DNA from: Rhodopseudomonas palustris JSC-3b | Lineage (GTDB): Bacteria > Pseudomonadota > Alphaproteobacteria > Rhizobiales > Xanthobacteraceae | Direction: 5' to 3' | Assembly: GCA_000504425.1 (NCBI GenBank) | Contig: KI632513.1 | Coordinates: 2,034,760 to 2,098,759, forward strand | Length of the DNA stretch: 64,000 nucleotides | In this document: positions 35,366 through 45,151 of the stretch, one piece after another | Numbering within the stretch: the first letter of the stretch is position 1 | Layout: every line of letters starts with the position of its first letter | Translations under genes and position numbers: made by a program | The notes under the pieces: generated by a model | Seen by the model: only the letters and a program-made list of their open reading frames with translations | Database searches by the model: none | Told to the model about the DNA's origin: nothing

Positions 35366-36964
35366 TCACGCCCGCTGCATGTCGTCGAGCGCCTGCGGCG
35401 TGTCGATATCGAGAAACGCGCCCTCGCCTTCGACCGCGACTTCCGCCACCGCTTCGCTGTGCTTGCCGATCAGATGACGGGCACCGACATCACCATCCAG
35501 CGTCAACAGTTCAGCAAAGAACCGCCGCGACCACAGCACCGGATTGCCACGCCGGCCGCCGCTGACCGGCACCACAATCAGCGCGCCGCGATCGGGCGCA
35601 AAGGCGCCGATCAGCCGGTCGATCAGGCTGGGGCCAACCAGCGGCATATCGCCAAGGCACACCACGGTGCCGGCGGCATCGCCCGGCACCGCGGTGATAC
35701 CGGCCTTCAGCGACGACGCGATCCCTTGCGCGAACTGCGGATTATGCACCAGCGTCACCTTGAGGCCGGACAGCGCGGCCGCGACCTCAGCACTCTGATG
35801 GCCGGTGACCACGATCACCTCGCAGGCCTGCGAGGCTAGCGCCTGCTCGGCCACGATCCGCACCAATGGCCGGCCATTGACGGTGGCCAGCAATTTGTTC
35901 GGCCCGCCCATCCGCGTCGAACGGCCAGCGGCAAGCACGATCGCGGCAACGCGCTGGCTTTCTGCGGCGGCCGGCAGCCGCGGCTGCGGCCGGGTGACGA
36001 TTTCCATCAACAGCCCCCCAACGCCCATGCCGGTGATCTCGGCGCGCGTCACCGGCAGCCCGGCCAATAGCCGCATCAACACCCAGTCAAAACCGTTTTC
36101 GACCGGCGAGCGCGCACAGCCCGGCGCACCGATGATCGGCACGCCGTGCACAGCGCCAATCAGCAGCAGATTGCCGGGATCGACCGGCATGCCGAAATGC
36201 GCGATCTCGCCGCCGACGGCATTGATCGCGGCCGGGATCACGTCGCGGCGATCGGCGATCGCGGACGCGCCGAACACGATCACCAGCTCCGCGCCGAGCG
36301 CGAGCAGTTCATCGATCGCCCCAGCGAGCGCGCTTTGCTGATGCGCGACGCGTCGCTCGGCGATGATACTGGCGCCGGCTGGTGCCAGCCGCTCGGCGGT
36401 GACGCGCAAGGTCTTGTCGATCACTTTGGTCGAGAGCCCCGGCAGCAGCGTCGAGACCACGCCGATCCGCCGGCGCACAAAGGGCGCGATGCGTAGCGCG
36501 CCGTGGCCCGCCGCGACCGCGGCGTCACAGAGCGGCGCGGCGACGCCGAATGGAATGAGTTTCACCGTGGCGATCATTTCGCCTTCGACCACCGGCTTGA
36601 ACGCCGGCAGCGTCGCCAGCGTGATCGCCTCGTCGATGCCATTGACGCGGTCCACCACCTCGCGCGCCACCACCAGCACGCCGGCCTGCGCCGCAAACAG
36701 ATTGGCGCGGCCGGTCATTGCAGCCTCGACCTGCACGCCCTCGCCCGCGACCGCCTGCGCGATCCGGCCCGCCGCCACGTCCTCGGACACGTCGCCGGCT
36801 TCGAGATGCACCACGGCGAGACGCTCGACACCGGCCGCCTGCAACGCCCCGACCTCGGCGGCGCCGATCACCGTGCCCTTCTTCAGCACCAGCGCGCCGC
36901 GGCGCAGTGTGTGCACGGCGATGCCGCCAAGCGCATCAGCGGGCGCCAGCTCCGCGAATTTCAT
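35366..36964 (-). CDS. Molybdopterin-binding domain fused to molybdenum cofactor nucleotidyltransferase (MoeA/MocA-like)
   Basis: A 532-residue fusion. Residues about 165-310 resemble the MoCF (MoeA/MogA) molybdopterin-binding domain; the C-terminal part, about 340-530, is an NTP_transf_3 domain starting VAAIVLAAGRSTRMGGPNK, as in MocA, which makes molybdopterin cytosine dinucleotide. That form is the cofactor of CO dehydrogenase-type enzymes. It overlaps xdhC-C by four bases and is the last gene of the cox-type cluster. Confidence 0.85.
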   Translation of the reverse strand: MKFAELAPADALGGIAVHTLRRGALVLKKGTVIGAAEVGALQAAGVERLAVVHLEAGDVSEDVAAGRIAQAVAGEGVQVEAAMTGRANLFAAQAGVLVVAREVVDRVNGIDEAITLATLPAFKPVVEGEMIATVKLIPFGVAAPLCDAAVAAGHGALRIAPFVRRRIGVVSTLLPGLSTKVIDKTLRVTAERLAPAGASIIAERRVAHQQSALAGAIDELLALGAELVIVFGASAIADRRDVIPAAINAVGGEIAHFGMPVDPGNLLLIGAVHGVPIIGAPGCARSPVENGFDWVLMRLLAGLPVTRAEITGMGVGGLLMEIVTRPQPRLPAAAESQRVAAIVLAAGRSTRMGGPNKLLATVNGRPLVRIVAEQALASQACEVIVVTGHQSAEVAAALSGLKVTLVHNPQFAQGIASSLKAGITAVPGDAAGTVVCLGDMPLVGPSLIDRLIGAFAPDRGALIVVPVSGGRRGNPVLWSRRFFAELLTLDGDVGARHLIGKHSEAVAEVAVEGEGAFLDIDTPQALDDMQRA

Positions 36965-37653
36965 GATGGCAGCGGCTGCGGCAGCCGCAATTGCGCGGTG
37001 ATCTCGGCCATGATCGACACCGCAATTTCCGCGGGCGACACCGCGCCGATCGCCAGCCCGATTGGCGCGTGAATTTTGGCAAGATCAGCGGCGCTGGCGC
37101 CCTGCGCGCTCAAGCGGTCGAGCCGCTTGGCATGGGTCTTCTTCGAGCCGAGCGCGCCGATATAGAAACAATTTTGCGCCAACGCATGCAGCAGCGCGCC
37201 ATCATCGATCTTCGGATCATGGGTCAGCGCCACAAACGCGGTGTAGCGATCGACCTGCAACGGCGGCAGCGCGACATCGGGCCAGTCCGCAATCAGCGGC
37301 ACACCCGGAAAGCGTTCGGCACTCGCGAATGCGGTGCGCGGATCGACAATGGTGACGTCATAGCCGAGCGTGCGCGCCAGCGGCGCCAGCACCTGGCTGA
37401 TATGAACCGCGCCGATGATCACCATTTTCGCGGTCGGCGCATGCACATGGATGAACCATTTGCGTCCCTCGGCCTCGATGGTGGCGCTCTTGCCCATGCG
37501 CAATAGCTTATGCACCTCGGCGGCCAGCGGATCGCCATCGATCTGATCGGCCGTGAGCAGCCGCTGCGCGCCGCTGGCAAGCTCGGTGATCACCACCGCC
37601 GGGCGGCGCGCGGCGCGCTCAGCATTGAGCGCTTGCAGAATTTCCAGCTTCAC
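36961..37653 (-). CDS. XdhC/CoxF-type maturation protein, C-terminal (Rossmann) part as separate gene
   Basis: A 230-residue protein with the XdhC Rossmann domain: MVIIGAVHISQVLAPLART and VTIVDPRTAFASAERFP, then the IGALGSKKTHAKR motif and GLAIGAVSPAEIAVSIMAEI. XdhC proteins receive and sulfurate the Mo cofactor and insert it in Mo-hydroxylases. The start is GTG 37653, overlapping the previous stop as GTGA; the longer frame to 37716 would run into that gene. The N-terminal XdhC domain is encoded by the neighbouring gene. Confidence 0.87.
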   Translation of the reverse strand: MKLEILQALNAERAARRPAVVITELASGAQRLLTADQIDGDPLAAEVHKLLRMGKSATIEAEGRKWFIHVHAPTAKMVIIGAVHISQVLAPLARTLGYDVTIVDPRTAFASAERFPGVPLIADWPDVALPPLQVDRYTAFVALTHDPKIDDGALLHALAQNCFYIGALGSKKTHAKRLDRLSAQGASAADLAKIHAPIGLAIGAVSPAEIAVSIMAEITAQLRLPQPLPS

Positions 37654-37988
37654 GGCGCGCCGACCTTTTCCACGAATACGCGAATGGTGCCGCCGCAGGA
37701 CAGACCGACCTGCCAAGCGGTCTCGTCCGCAACGCCAAATTCCAGCAGCTTTGGCGTGCCGCTGCTGATCACCTCCAGCGCCTCGGTCACCACCGCGCCT
37801 TCGACACAGCCGCCCGACACCGAGCCGAGAAAAACACCCTCGTCATTGATCACCAGACTGGAACCGGCCGGCCGCGGCGCCGAGCCCCAGGTTTCGACCA
37901 CGGTGGCGAGCGCGACGCCGCGCCCTGATTGGTGCCATTGCTGCGCGGCCTGCAGAATGTCGTCGTCGCGATCAAGGGTGCTTGGCAT
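37650..37988 (-). CDS. XdhC/CoxI N-terminal domain protein
   Basis: A 112-residue protein equal to the N-terminal half of XdhC: ATVVETWGSAPRPAGSSLVI, then GSVSGGCVEGAV and VGLSCGGTIRVFVE. The Cys residues in SGGCVE and LSCGG are conserved. Translationally coupled by GTGA to the C-terminal-half gene. Two-gene arrangement is seen in some cox clusters. 12 bases downstream of the coxE stop. Confidence 0.88.
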   Translation of the reverse strand: MPSTLDRDDDILQAAQQWHQSGRGVALATVVETWGSAPRPAGSSLVINDEGVFLGSVSGGCVEGAVVTEALEVISSGTPKLLEFGVADETAWQVGLSCGGTIRVFVEKVGAP

Positions 37989-38000
37989 GGGCGTCGTCCC

Positions 38001-39215
38001 TTAAGCCGCCGATCGGATCAGCGTGCGGTGATGCGGCGGCGGCGCGGACAGCGCCTCGACCAGCGCGTGCATCGAGGTGAGGTTATGCACCGGGCGAAAT
38101 TCGTCAACGTGCGGCAGCATCATTTTGATGCCCTGCGCCTTGGCTTCAAAGCCGGCATAGCGTAGCAGCGGATTGAGCCAGATCAGCCGCCGGCACGAGC
38201 GATGCAGCCGGTCGATCTCGAATGCCAGTTGGCCGTCGGCGTCGCGTTCCAGCCCGTCGGAAATCAGCAGCACGATCGCGCCCTGGCCGAGCACGCGCCG
38301 GCTCCACAGCTTGTTGAAGGCATGCAGCGAGGCCGAAATGCGCGTGCCGCCGGCCCAGTCCTCGACCGCGGCGGTGCAGCTTAGCAGCGCGTCGTCCGGA
38401 TCGCGGGCACGCAGCGCGCGGGTGACATTGGTCAGCCTTGTGCCGAACAGAAAGGTCGAGACCCGTTTGCGATCATCGGTGATGGCGTGCAGGAAATGCA
38501 GAAAGAGCCGCGTGTATTCGCTCATCGAGCCGGAGATATCGAGCAGCGCCACGATCGGCGACGGCTTGTCGAGCGGGCCGAGCTTGCGGATATCGACGAT
38601 CTCGCCGCCGGCGCGCAGCGAGGCGCGCAGCGTGCGGCGCAGATCGAGCCGCCGACCGTGCCGATCGGGCGCATGGCGGCGGGTGCGCAGCTCGGCCTGC
38701 GGCAGCCGCATGCTGGCGATCGCGCGCGTCACCTCGGCGATCTCGGCCGCGCTCATCTGCGCAAAATCCTTCTTCTGCAGCACTTCATGATCGGACACCG
38801 ACAGCCGCAGTTCCTGCTCCTGCTCAGCCTTGTCGATCGCTTGGCTGGCCTGCGCCAACGCCTCCTGCACGCGGCGCGACGCCGGCGGCGGTTTCTTCTT
38901 GGCGTGGTCGGGCAGCGGGATCGATTCCAGCATGTGCTGCCATTCCTCGGCGGCACGGAAGAACAGTTCAAACGCCTGCGCGAAAATCAGCGCATGCTCG
39001 TGACGCTTGACGAAGATCGATTGCAGCGTCGCATAGACATCGGCGCGGCAGCCGACATCGATCAGTTGCAGCGCCTGCAGCGCGTCGATCACCGCGCCCG
39101 GCCCGACCGGCAACCCCGCCGCGCGCAACGCGCGCGCAAAGCCCACCACATTGTCGGCCATCATGCCGGTCGGCGGATTGAGGTGGTCGATCATTCCGGT
39201 CGGGTTACGCTGCAT
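38001..39215 (-). CDS. coxE: VWA-domain protein CoxE
   Basis: A 404-residue protein with a C-terminal von Willebrand A domain; the MIDAS motif DISGS has Asp226, Ser228 and Ser230. CoxE works with the AAA+ ATPase CoxD in assembling the Mo-Cu site of CO dehydrogenase. The first Met at 39215 lacks a clear Shine-Dalgarno; MIDHLN (39194) is another option. It is separated from coxD by 434 bases of repeats, so it may need its own promoter or read-through. Confidence 0.87.
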   Translation of the reverse strand: MQRNPTGMIDHLNPPTGMMADNVVGFARALRAAGLPVGPGAVIDALQALQLIDVGCRADVYATLQSIFVKRHEHALIFAQAFELFFRAAEEWQHMLESIPLPDHAKKKPPPASRRVQEALAQASQAIDKAEQEQELRLSVSDHEVLQKKDFAQMSAAEIAEVTRAIASMRLPQAELRTRRHAPDRHGRRLDLRRTLRASLRAGGEIVDIRKLGPLDKPSPIVALLDISGSMSEYTRLFLHFLHAITDDRKRVSTFLFGTRLTNVTRALRARDPDDALLSCTAAVEDWAGGTRISASLHAFNKLWSRRVLGQGAIVLLISDGLERDADGQLAFEIDRLHRSCRRLIWLNPLLRYAGFEAKAQGIKMMLPHVDEFRPVHNLTSMHALVEALSAPPPHHRTLIRSAA

Positions 39216-39270
39216 TTTGATGCTGTCTACACCTCACTCTGCGCTGCTCGCGCGATCTCACTGTTCAGTC

Positions 39271-39373
39271 GTCATTCCGGGCCGCACCGAAGGTGCGAAC
39301 CCGGAACCTCGATCGGTCAATGCCACCACCCGATTCCGGGTTCGCGAGCTGTCGCTCGCGCCCCGGAATGACG
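39271..39373. repeat. Long inverted repeat, family 3 (CATTCCGGG type)
   Basis: An approximately 100-base hairpin with outer arms GTCATTCCGGG and CCCCGGAATGAC and an inner pair GAACCCGGAA/TTCCGGGTTC. A second copy lies at 54267-54376. It occupies the left part of the gene-free space between coxE and coxD. Confidence 0.85.
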
Positions 39374-39431
39374 AGCTTATCGATAGTGCGCAGAGTTAAT
39401 CAGTGCGCACCGCCCTGCTGCCCGCACGGCC

Positions 39432-39598
39432 TTACTCACCTCTCCCCGCTGCGCGGGGAGAGGTCGATCCGGCGAAGCGCAGCGAAGTCGGATCGGGTGA
39501 GGGGCATGGCACAGCCTCCGCCCGATACTCCGGATGCGCTGGTTCGCCCCCTCACCCCACCCCTCTCCCCGCAAGCGGGGAGAGGGAGCAGGCCGCCT
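39432..39598. repeat. Palindromic repeat, family 4 (CTCTCCCCGC type)
   Basis: Hairpin CCTCTCCCCGC-TGC-GCGGGGAGAGG near 39439-39468, a central stretch with GATCCGGCGAAGCG, and a second hairpin CCTCTCCCCGC-AAGC-GGGGAGAGG near 39563-39588. It fills the right part of the coxE-coxD space. Similar but shorter sequence is at 35292-35352 and in the right-end region. Confidence 0.8.
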
Positions 39599-39649
39599 GC
39601 TTGGTGAGCATCGTGGCTTCGTCAACGCCGCAGCCGAACGCCTACGCCG

Positions 39650-40563
<914 letters not shown>

Positions 40564-40567
<4 letters not shown>

Positions 40568-41412
40568 GACACCGGCTCCAGCGCCGCGGGCTGCGCAGCT
40601 ACTTTGTCAGGCCGCGCCTGCGCCGCCTCGACCGCGCGCCGCGTCAGCACCGCGATCAGATGCGCGCGATAGGCCGCGCTGCCGTGCAGATCGCTGGTCA
40701 GACCATCCGCCGCCACATGCAGGCCGCCCAGCATTTTGGAATGAAAGCGCTTCTGCAATGCCGCCTCGGCCGCGCTCAGCCGGAACACGCCGTCAGCGCC
40801 AGCGCCGGTGACCGCAACGCGCACGTCGCCGGGTCGCTTGGCGACGAACACCCCGACCAGCGCATAGCGCGACGCCGGATTGCGGAACTTGCAATAGGCC
40901 GCCTTCTTCGGCAGCGGCAGCATGATCTTGGTGATGATCTCGTCCGGATCGAGCGCGGTGGTGAACAGCCCCTGGAAGAACTGATCGGCTTTCAACCGGC
41001 GCTTGCTGGTGACGATCGTGGCGCCGAGCGCCAGCACCGCGGCCGGATAGTCCGCAGCCGGATCGTTATTGGCGAGCGAGCCGCCGATCGTGCCCCTGTG
41101 GCGCACTGCGGGATCGCCGATCTCGGCCGCGAGTTCCGCAAGCGCCGGGATCGCTGCCTGCACCGTCGCCGACCCGGCGACCTCGGCATGCGTGGCGGCA
41201 GCGCCGATCATCAGAGCACGGCCCTGCATGGCGATCTCGCCGAGCCCTTCGATATGCGACAGATCGACCAGATGCGGCGGCGCAGCCAGACGCTGCTTCA
41301 TCACCGGCAGCAACGTATGGCCGCCGGCGATCGGCCGCGCTTCCTCATGCTTGGCGAGCAGGTTGGCCGCCTGCCGCACGGTCGCCGGGCGATGATATTT
41401 GAACGGGTACAT
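40564..41412 (-). CDS. coxM: FAD-binding medium subunit, CO/xanthine dehydrogenase family (CoxM)
   Basis: A 282-residue FAD subunit. It has the two FAD motifs, AGGHT at 29-33 and TIGGSLANND at 108-117, which match CoxM-type subunits. Begins MYPFKYHRPATV. It would pass electrons from the Fe-S subunit to quinones. GGAG is just upstream of the ATG. The gap to coxS is 42 bases and cannot hold coxL. Confidence 0.9.
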
Positions 41413-41454
41413 GCAGCTCCTTTCGCTCGGCCGGATCGAGTTGTTGGCGCCTTG

Positions 41455-41940
41455 CTACGCAGCGCCGCCCGGCGCCATCGCCTTGGCGCCCGCGGCAATC
41501 GCCATCACGATATTCTGATAGCCGGTGCAACGGCACAGATTGCCTTCCAGCTCATCGCGGATGGTTTGCTCCGACAATTCGTGGCCCTTGCGCTGCACCA
41601 GATCGACCGCGGTCATGATCATGCCCGGCGTGCAGTAACCGCATTGCAGGCCGTGATGTTCGTAAAACGCCTGCTGCATCGGATGCAGCGCCGCGCCATC
41701 CGGCGCCAGCCCTTCGATGGTGACGACCTCGTGACCATCGGCCATCACCGCCAGCGTGGTGCAGGACTTCACTGCCTTGCCGTCGAGATGCACGACGCAG
41801 GCGCCGCATTGCGATGTGTCGCAGCCGACATGGCTGCCGGTCAGCCGCAACTGCTCGCGCAGAAACTGCACCAGCAGCGTGCGCGGATCGACATTGGCGG
41901 TGACCGCCCGACCATTCACGGTGAGGGAAATTTTGGCCAT
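41455..41940 (-). CDS. coxS: [2Fe-2S] small subunit, CO/xanthine dehydrogenase family (CoxS)
   Basis: A 161-residue iron-sulfur subunit. The plant ferredoxin-type cluster uses Cys40, Cys45, Cys48 and Cys60; the second cluster uses Cys100, Cys103, Cys136 and Cys138, all present. It passes electrons from the Mo site to the FAD subunit. The space upstream to coxG is 168 bases with GC-rich palindromes and no gene. Confidence 0.92.
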   Translation of the reverse strand: MAKISLTVNGRAVTANVDPRTLLVQFLREQLRLTGSHVGCDTSQCGACVVHLDGKAVKSCTTLAVMADGHEVVTIEGLAPDGAALHPMQQAFYEHHGLQCGYCTPGMIMTAVDLVQRKGHELSEQTIRDELEGNLCRCTGYQNIVMAIAAGAKAMAPGGAA

Positions 41941-42108
41941 CGGTGCTCTCTAAGTCGGCGGCGCCATGGGCGACGCAAGGACGGCGATGGATGGACTGCG
42001 CCGCGGCGACGGCGCAGCACGTGCGTGAAGGCCAACCAAGTGCAACACCGCGCCCTGGCGCGGTGCCGTGCGGCGGCCGGTGATCATGAGCAGCGGCCCT
42101 CCGTCTCT

Positions 42109-42564
42109 TCAGGTTTGCGGCTGCACCGCTTTGCTGAAATTGGCAAAGAACTCATCGGCGAGCTTTTTCGCCGAACCATTGATCAGGCGCTGGCCGAGCT
42201 GCGCCAGCTTGCCGCCGATATGGGCTTCGACATTGTAGGAGAGTAGCGTGCCGCCCTCGTGATCGGATAGTCCGACCGTGGCGCCGCCTTTGGCAAAGCC
42301 GGCAACGCCGCCCTCACCCTCCCCGGTGATCTTGTAGGCTTTGGGCGGGTCGAGATCGGATAGGATGACTTTGCCTTTGAAGCGCGCCGACACCGGGCCG
42401 ACCTTGAGCTTGGCGACCGCGCGAAAGCCGCTGTCGTCCTCAGTCCGCTCCAGTTCCTCACAGCCGGGAATGCAGGCTTTCAGCACCTCGGGATCGTTGA
42501 GCTTGGTCCATACCAGCTCCGGCGACCCGATAAGCTGCACCTCGCCGCTCATCGTCATCGTCAT
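42109..42564 (-). CDS. coxG: CoxG family (SRPBCC) protein
   Basis: A 151-residue START/SRPBCC-fold protein of the CO dehydrogenase subunit G family: LNDPEVLKACIPGCEELER, then the TGEGEGGVAGFAKG loop and HIGGKLAQLGQRLINGSAKKLADEFFANF at the end. CoxG recruits CO dehydrogenase to the membrane in Oligotropha. The ATG at 42564 is taken, with GGGAGGA seven bases upstream; ATGs at 42558 and 42552 are in-frame. It is the first gene of the minus-strand cluster. Confidence 0.88.
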   Translation of the reverse strand: MTMTMSGEVQLIGSPELVWTKLNDPEVLKACIPGCEELERTEDDSGFRAVAKLKVGPVSARFKGKVILSDLDPPKAYKITGEGEGGVAGFAKGGATVGLSDHEGGTLLSYNVEAHIGGKLAQLGQRLINGSAKKLADEFFANFSKAVQPQT

Positions 42565-42834
42565 CGCAATCCTCCCTGGGATCGCCGCCTTTTTTTGGGC
42601 GACTGTTACCCAAGTAAAGCATGCCTTCCGGAAAAGAAAAAGCTTGGCAGAATCACGTCAATGCCGCATCGCGGCAAACAAGCACGACCATTGCCGGGAT
42701 CGCCGAGCCTGACCGTCGCTGCTTTCATGCTGGCGCCCGTTGTCCGCAGCAGCGAGGCGACTATGCTCCCACCGGCTGCTTCGCGGGTGATCCGACCGCT
42801 CCGTCAGCCAGCGCCTGCTACATGGAGAGCCGCA

Positions 42835-43614
42835 ATGCCCCTGATCGATGCCGACGGTTGCCTTCTCAACGTCTCGGTCGAAGGCCGCGACGGCGCCCCG
42901 ACGCTGATGCTGTCGAACTCACTCGGCTGCCGGCTGGAGATGTGGCAGCCGCAGATGAAGGCACTGACGCAGCTATTCCGGGTGGTGCGTTACGATCGCC
43001 GCGGCCACGGCCGGTCGCAGGTCACCGGGCCCTATACGTTTGAACGGTTCGGGCGCGATGCCCTCGCCATTCTTGACGATCTCAATATCGACAAGGTGCA
43101 TTGGTGCGGGCTGTCGATGGGTGGCATGGTCGGGCAATGGCTGGCCGCCAATGCCCCGGAACGCATCGACCGGCTGATCCTCGCCAACACCACTTGTTAC
43201 TATCCCGATCCGGCCCCGATGAAGAACCGCATCCCGCTGGTGCGTGACGGCGGCATCGCGGCGATCGCCGACACCGTGATCAACAACTGGCTGACCGAAG
43301 ATTTTCGCGAGCGCGAGCCGCAGGCCACCGCCAATCTCAAGGCGATGCTGCTCGCCACCCCGGTCGAGGGCTATATCGGCTGCTGCGAAGCGCTGAGCAC
43401 GCTTGATCATCGCGAGCTGCTAGCCAAGATCGACAAGCGCACGCTGGTGATCGCCGGCCGGCACGACAATTCCACGCCGGTCGCGGCCGCCGAATTCATG
43501 CGCAGCCGCATCCCCGGCGCGTCGATGACGCTGCTCGATGCCGCGCATATTTCCAACATCGAACAGCCGCACGCTTTCGTCGATGTGGTGATCGGCTTCC
43601 TGACGCAGCGCTAG
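42835..43614 (+). CDS. pcaD: 3-oxoadipate enol-lactonase-like alpha/beta hydrolase
   Basis: A 259-residue serine hydrolase whose length and sequence (SLGCRLEMWQPQMKAL, RYDRRGHGRS, GLSMGGMVGQWLAANAPERI) fit PcaD, which opens beta-ketoadipate enol-lactone in protocatechuate degradation. Nucleophile Ser94 is in GLSMGG at 92-97; the His is in DAAHISNIE. Start ATG 42835 follows GGAGAG; the longer frame to 42595 has no family similarity. No other pca genes are here, so another lactonase or esterase role is possible. Confidence 0.78.
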   Translation: MPLIDADGCLLNVSVEGRDGAPTLMLSNSLGCRLEMWQPQMKALTQLFRVVRYDRRGHGRSQVTGPYTFERFGRDALAILDDLNIDKVHWCGLSMGGMVGQWLAANAPERIDRLILANTTCYYPDPAPMKNRIPLVRDGGIAAIADTVINNWLTEDFREREPQATANLKAMLLATPVEGYIGCCEALSTLDHRELLAKIDKRTLVIAGRHDNSTPVAAAEFMRSRIPGASMTLLDAAHISNIEQPHAFVDVVIGFLTQR

Positions 43615-43792
43615 ACTTGATGGTTGGACGCGTTGGCGTGTCGCGCGCGCGGCACGCGCCAACCTGTTGAGCGCATAATCGCCTCGGAATGCTACAAAGC
43701 CGCGCGGTAATAAGCTGTTAACCGTGCGGTGCTCAGCTCGTGTCAGAAGGCGCCCGCCGCTCTGAGGCCGGCGTCAGCACAGGGAGGCTCTC

Positions 43793-43930
43793 ATGCCGAC
43801 CGGACTTGCCATACACGACCTGCCCTCGCTGCTGTGGATCATCGCCGCGATCACCATTCCGGTGCTGCTGATGGGAACCACGCTCGCCCTGGCCCGGATC
43901 GAGGCACGCCATCCACGCTCGCGGCGCTGA
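43793..43930 (+). CDS. Small membrane protein, 45 residues
   Basis: A short gene starting at ATG 43793, with a strong AGGGAGG site five bases upstream and stop TGA at 43928-43930. It encodes one membrane helix at about 13-33 (LLWIIAAITIPVLLMGTTLALA), followed by a basic end (HPRSRR). No family is recognised. It lies between pcaD and the convergent membrane-protein gene at 44066-44620. Confidence 0.6.
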   Translation: MPTGLAIHDLPSLLWIIAAITIPVLLMGTTLALARIEARHPRSRR

Positions 43931-44065
43931 CGCCTGCAAGCACCTGCGATACCGCTGTTGCGGATTCGACGTCGCCAAATTTGCATTGATACCACCGACG
44001 GGTCGCAGACGGGCTGGAGCAAAATTGCGCTGCAGCCCTAACAAGCAGCGCTGCCGCGCGCGGTG

Positions 44066-44620
44066 TCAAGCCGCGTGCGGCTGCGGTTCGCCATGCAAGA
44101 CGCTGGCAAAGCTGGTGTTGGTGCTCAGCGGCGCGTCTTGCACCACAACATCCTTGGCCACGACCAATGGCGGCTCCAGCGCCATCAGCGACACCGCACC
44201 CAGCATCAGCAGCAATTCGGTGGCATGCAGCCGCAGCGCCTCATGCTCACCGACCACCGACGCCATCACCATGCTGGCAAAGCTGATCAGGCAGCCGATC
44301 CCCAGCGCGAAGCCGAGTGCCTCGTCGCAGCCGCCGGTCTTGCGGATCGAGGCCCGCGCGGTCAGCACCACGAACACCGTGAAAAACGCCACCACCGTCA
44401 GCTTCGCCAACGCCAGCAGCCACGCGGCACGAACGGTATAAACGCCCGTGAGATGCAGATGGTCGTTGAGGAACAGCGCCACCGACACGCTCTGGCGCTC
44501 ATAAAAGCCATGCACCGGCGAGACGATGATGCGCATTGCCGGGATCGCCCAGGCCGGCACGAAATAGGCAGCCAGCAAAGCACCGTTGAAGGTGCTGATG
44601 CGCCAATGATTGGTGTCCAT
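44066..44620 (-). CDS. Uncharacterised four-helix membrane protein
   Basis: A 184-residue protein with about four hydrophobic segments (near 12-30, 60-85, 100-125, 135-150). The start at ATG 44620 follows ACAGGAGAG. The first segment contains YFVPAWAIPAMRIIVSPVHG. I do not recognise a family. It is convergent with the 45-residue gene and divergent from the liv operon at 45152. Confidence 0.7.
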   Translation of the reverse strand: MDTNHWRISTFNGALLAAYFVPAWAIPAMRIIVSPVHGFYERQSVSVALFLNDHLHLTGVYTVRAAWLLALAKLTVVAFFTVFVVLTARASIRKTGGCDEALGFALGIGCLISFASMVMASVVGEHEALRLHATELLLMLGAVSLMALEPPLVVAKDVVVQDAPLSTNTSFASVLHGEPQPHAA

Positions 44621-45151
44621 GGCCGCTCTCCTGTCCGCCCGTCGCCCGCGTGACGATTCCGGGCAACACAACCGGCAGGTAACCGCAGGTTAACCCTGTG
44701 CGGCAATGGAAACGCTTTGTTAACCTTAATAATCAACCATTTGTTAACCATGCCAGCCGCGAGCGGCAATTTGATACCACAGACTATCAACAGGCCGCCT
44801 GTGCCGCCCTTCCGACCCGTGCGCCGATCAATATGCGCCGCCAGCCCTGCGACCATTGCCGCAGCACTCGCCACCGGCACGGTCGCCATCGGCGTGCCCG
44901 CCTTGACCGGCGCGTTAAGGTGTGCGGCCTGACGCCACAGTGGAACTTTGGCGCTGCAGCAGATGTGTATTGCTGCGGCGGGCGCGGTTGCCGCCCCCGA
45001 TCACCACTGTTACAAAACTCGCAAGTTTACGCGTAACTGAGTTGCGCGAACGACATGGCGGCAAACACGGTACCAGTCTTGCATGCGCATTTGGTGCAGC
45101 AGGGCCGGCCGGCTCGGCTGGGACTAACTGACGACCGGAACATAACAGCGC
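44621..45151. promoter_or_regulatory. Intergenic region with repeated GTTAACC motifs (531 bases)
   Basis: The space between the divergent membrane-protein gene and livH2. It has GTTAACC at about 44690, 44719 and 44743; TTAACCAT at 44744-44751 matches the half-site of the cell-cycle regulator CtrA. An AT-richer stretch (44718-44752) may hold promoters. No credible gene. Confidence 0.4.

Noticed and set aside
44398..44889. 163-codon minus-strand frame
   Set aside because: It overlaps the better supported membrane-protein gene on the same strand (start 44620) in another frame and has no ribosome-binding site.
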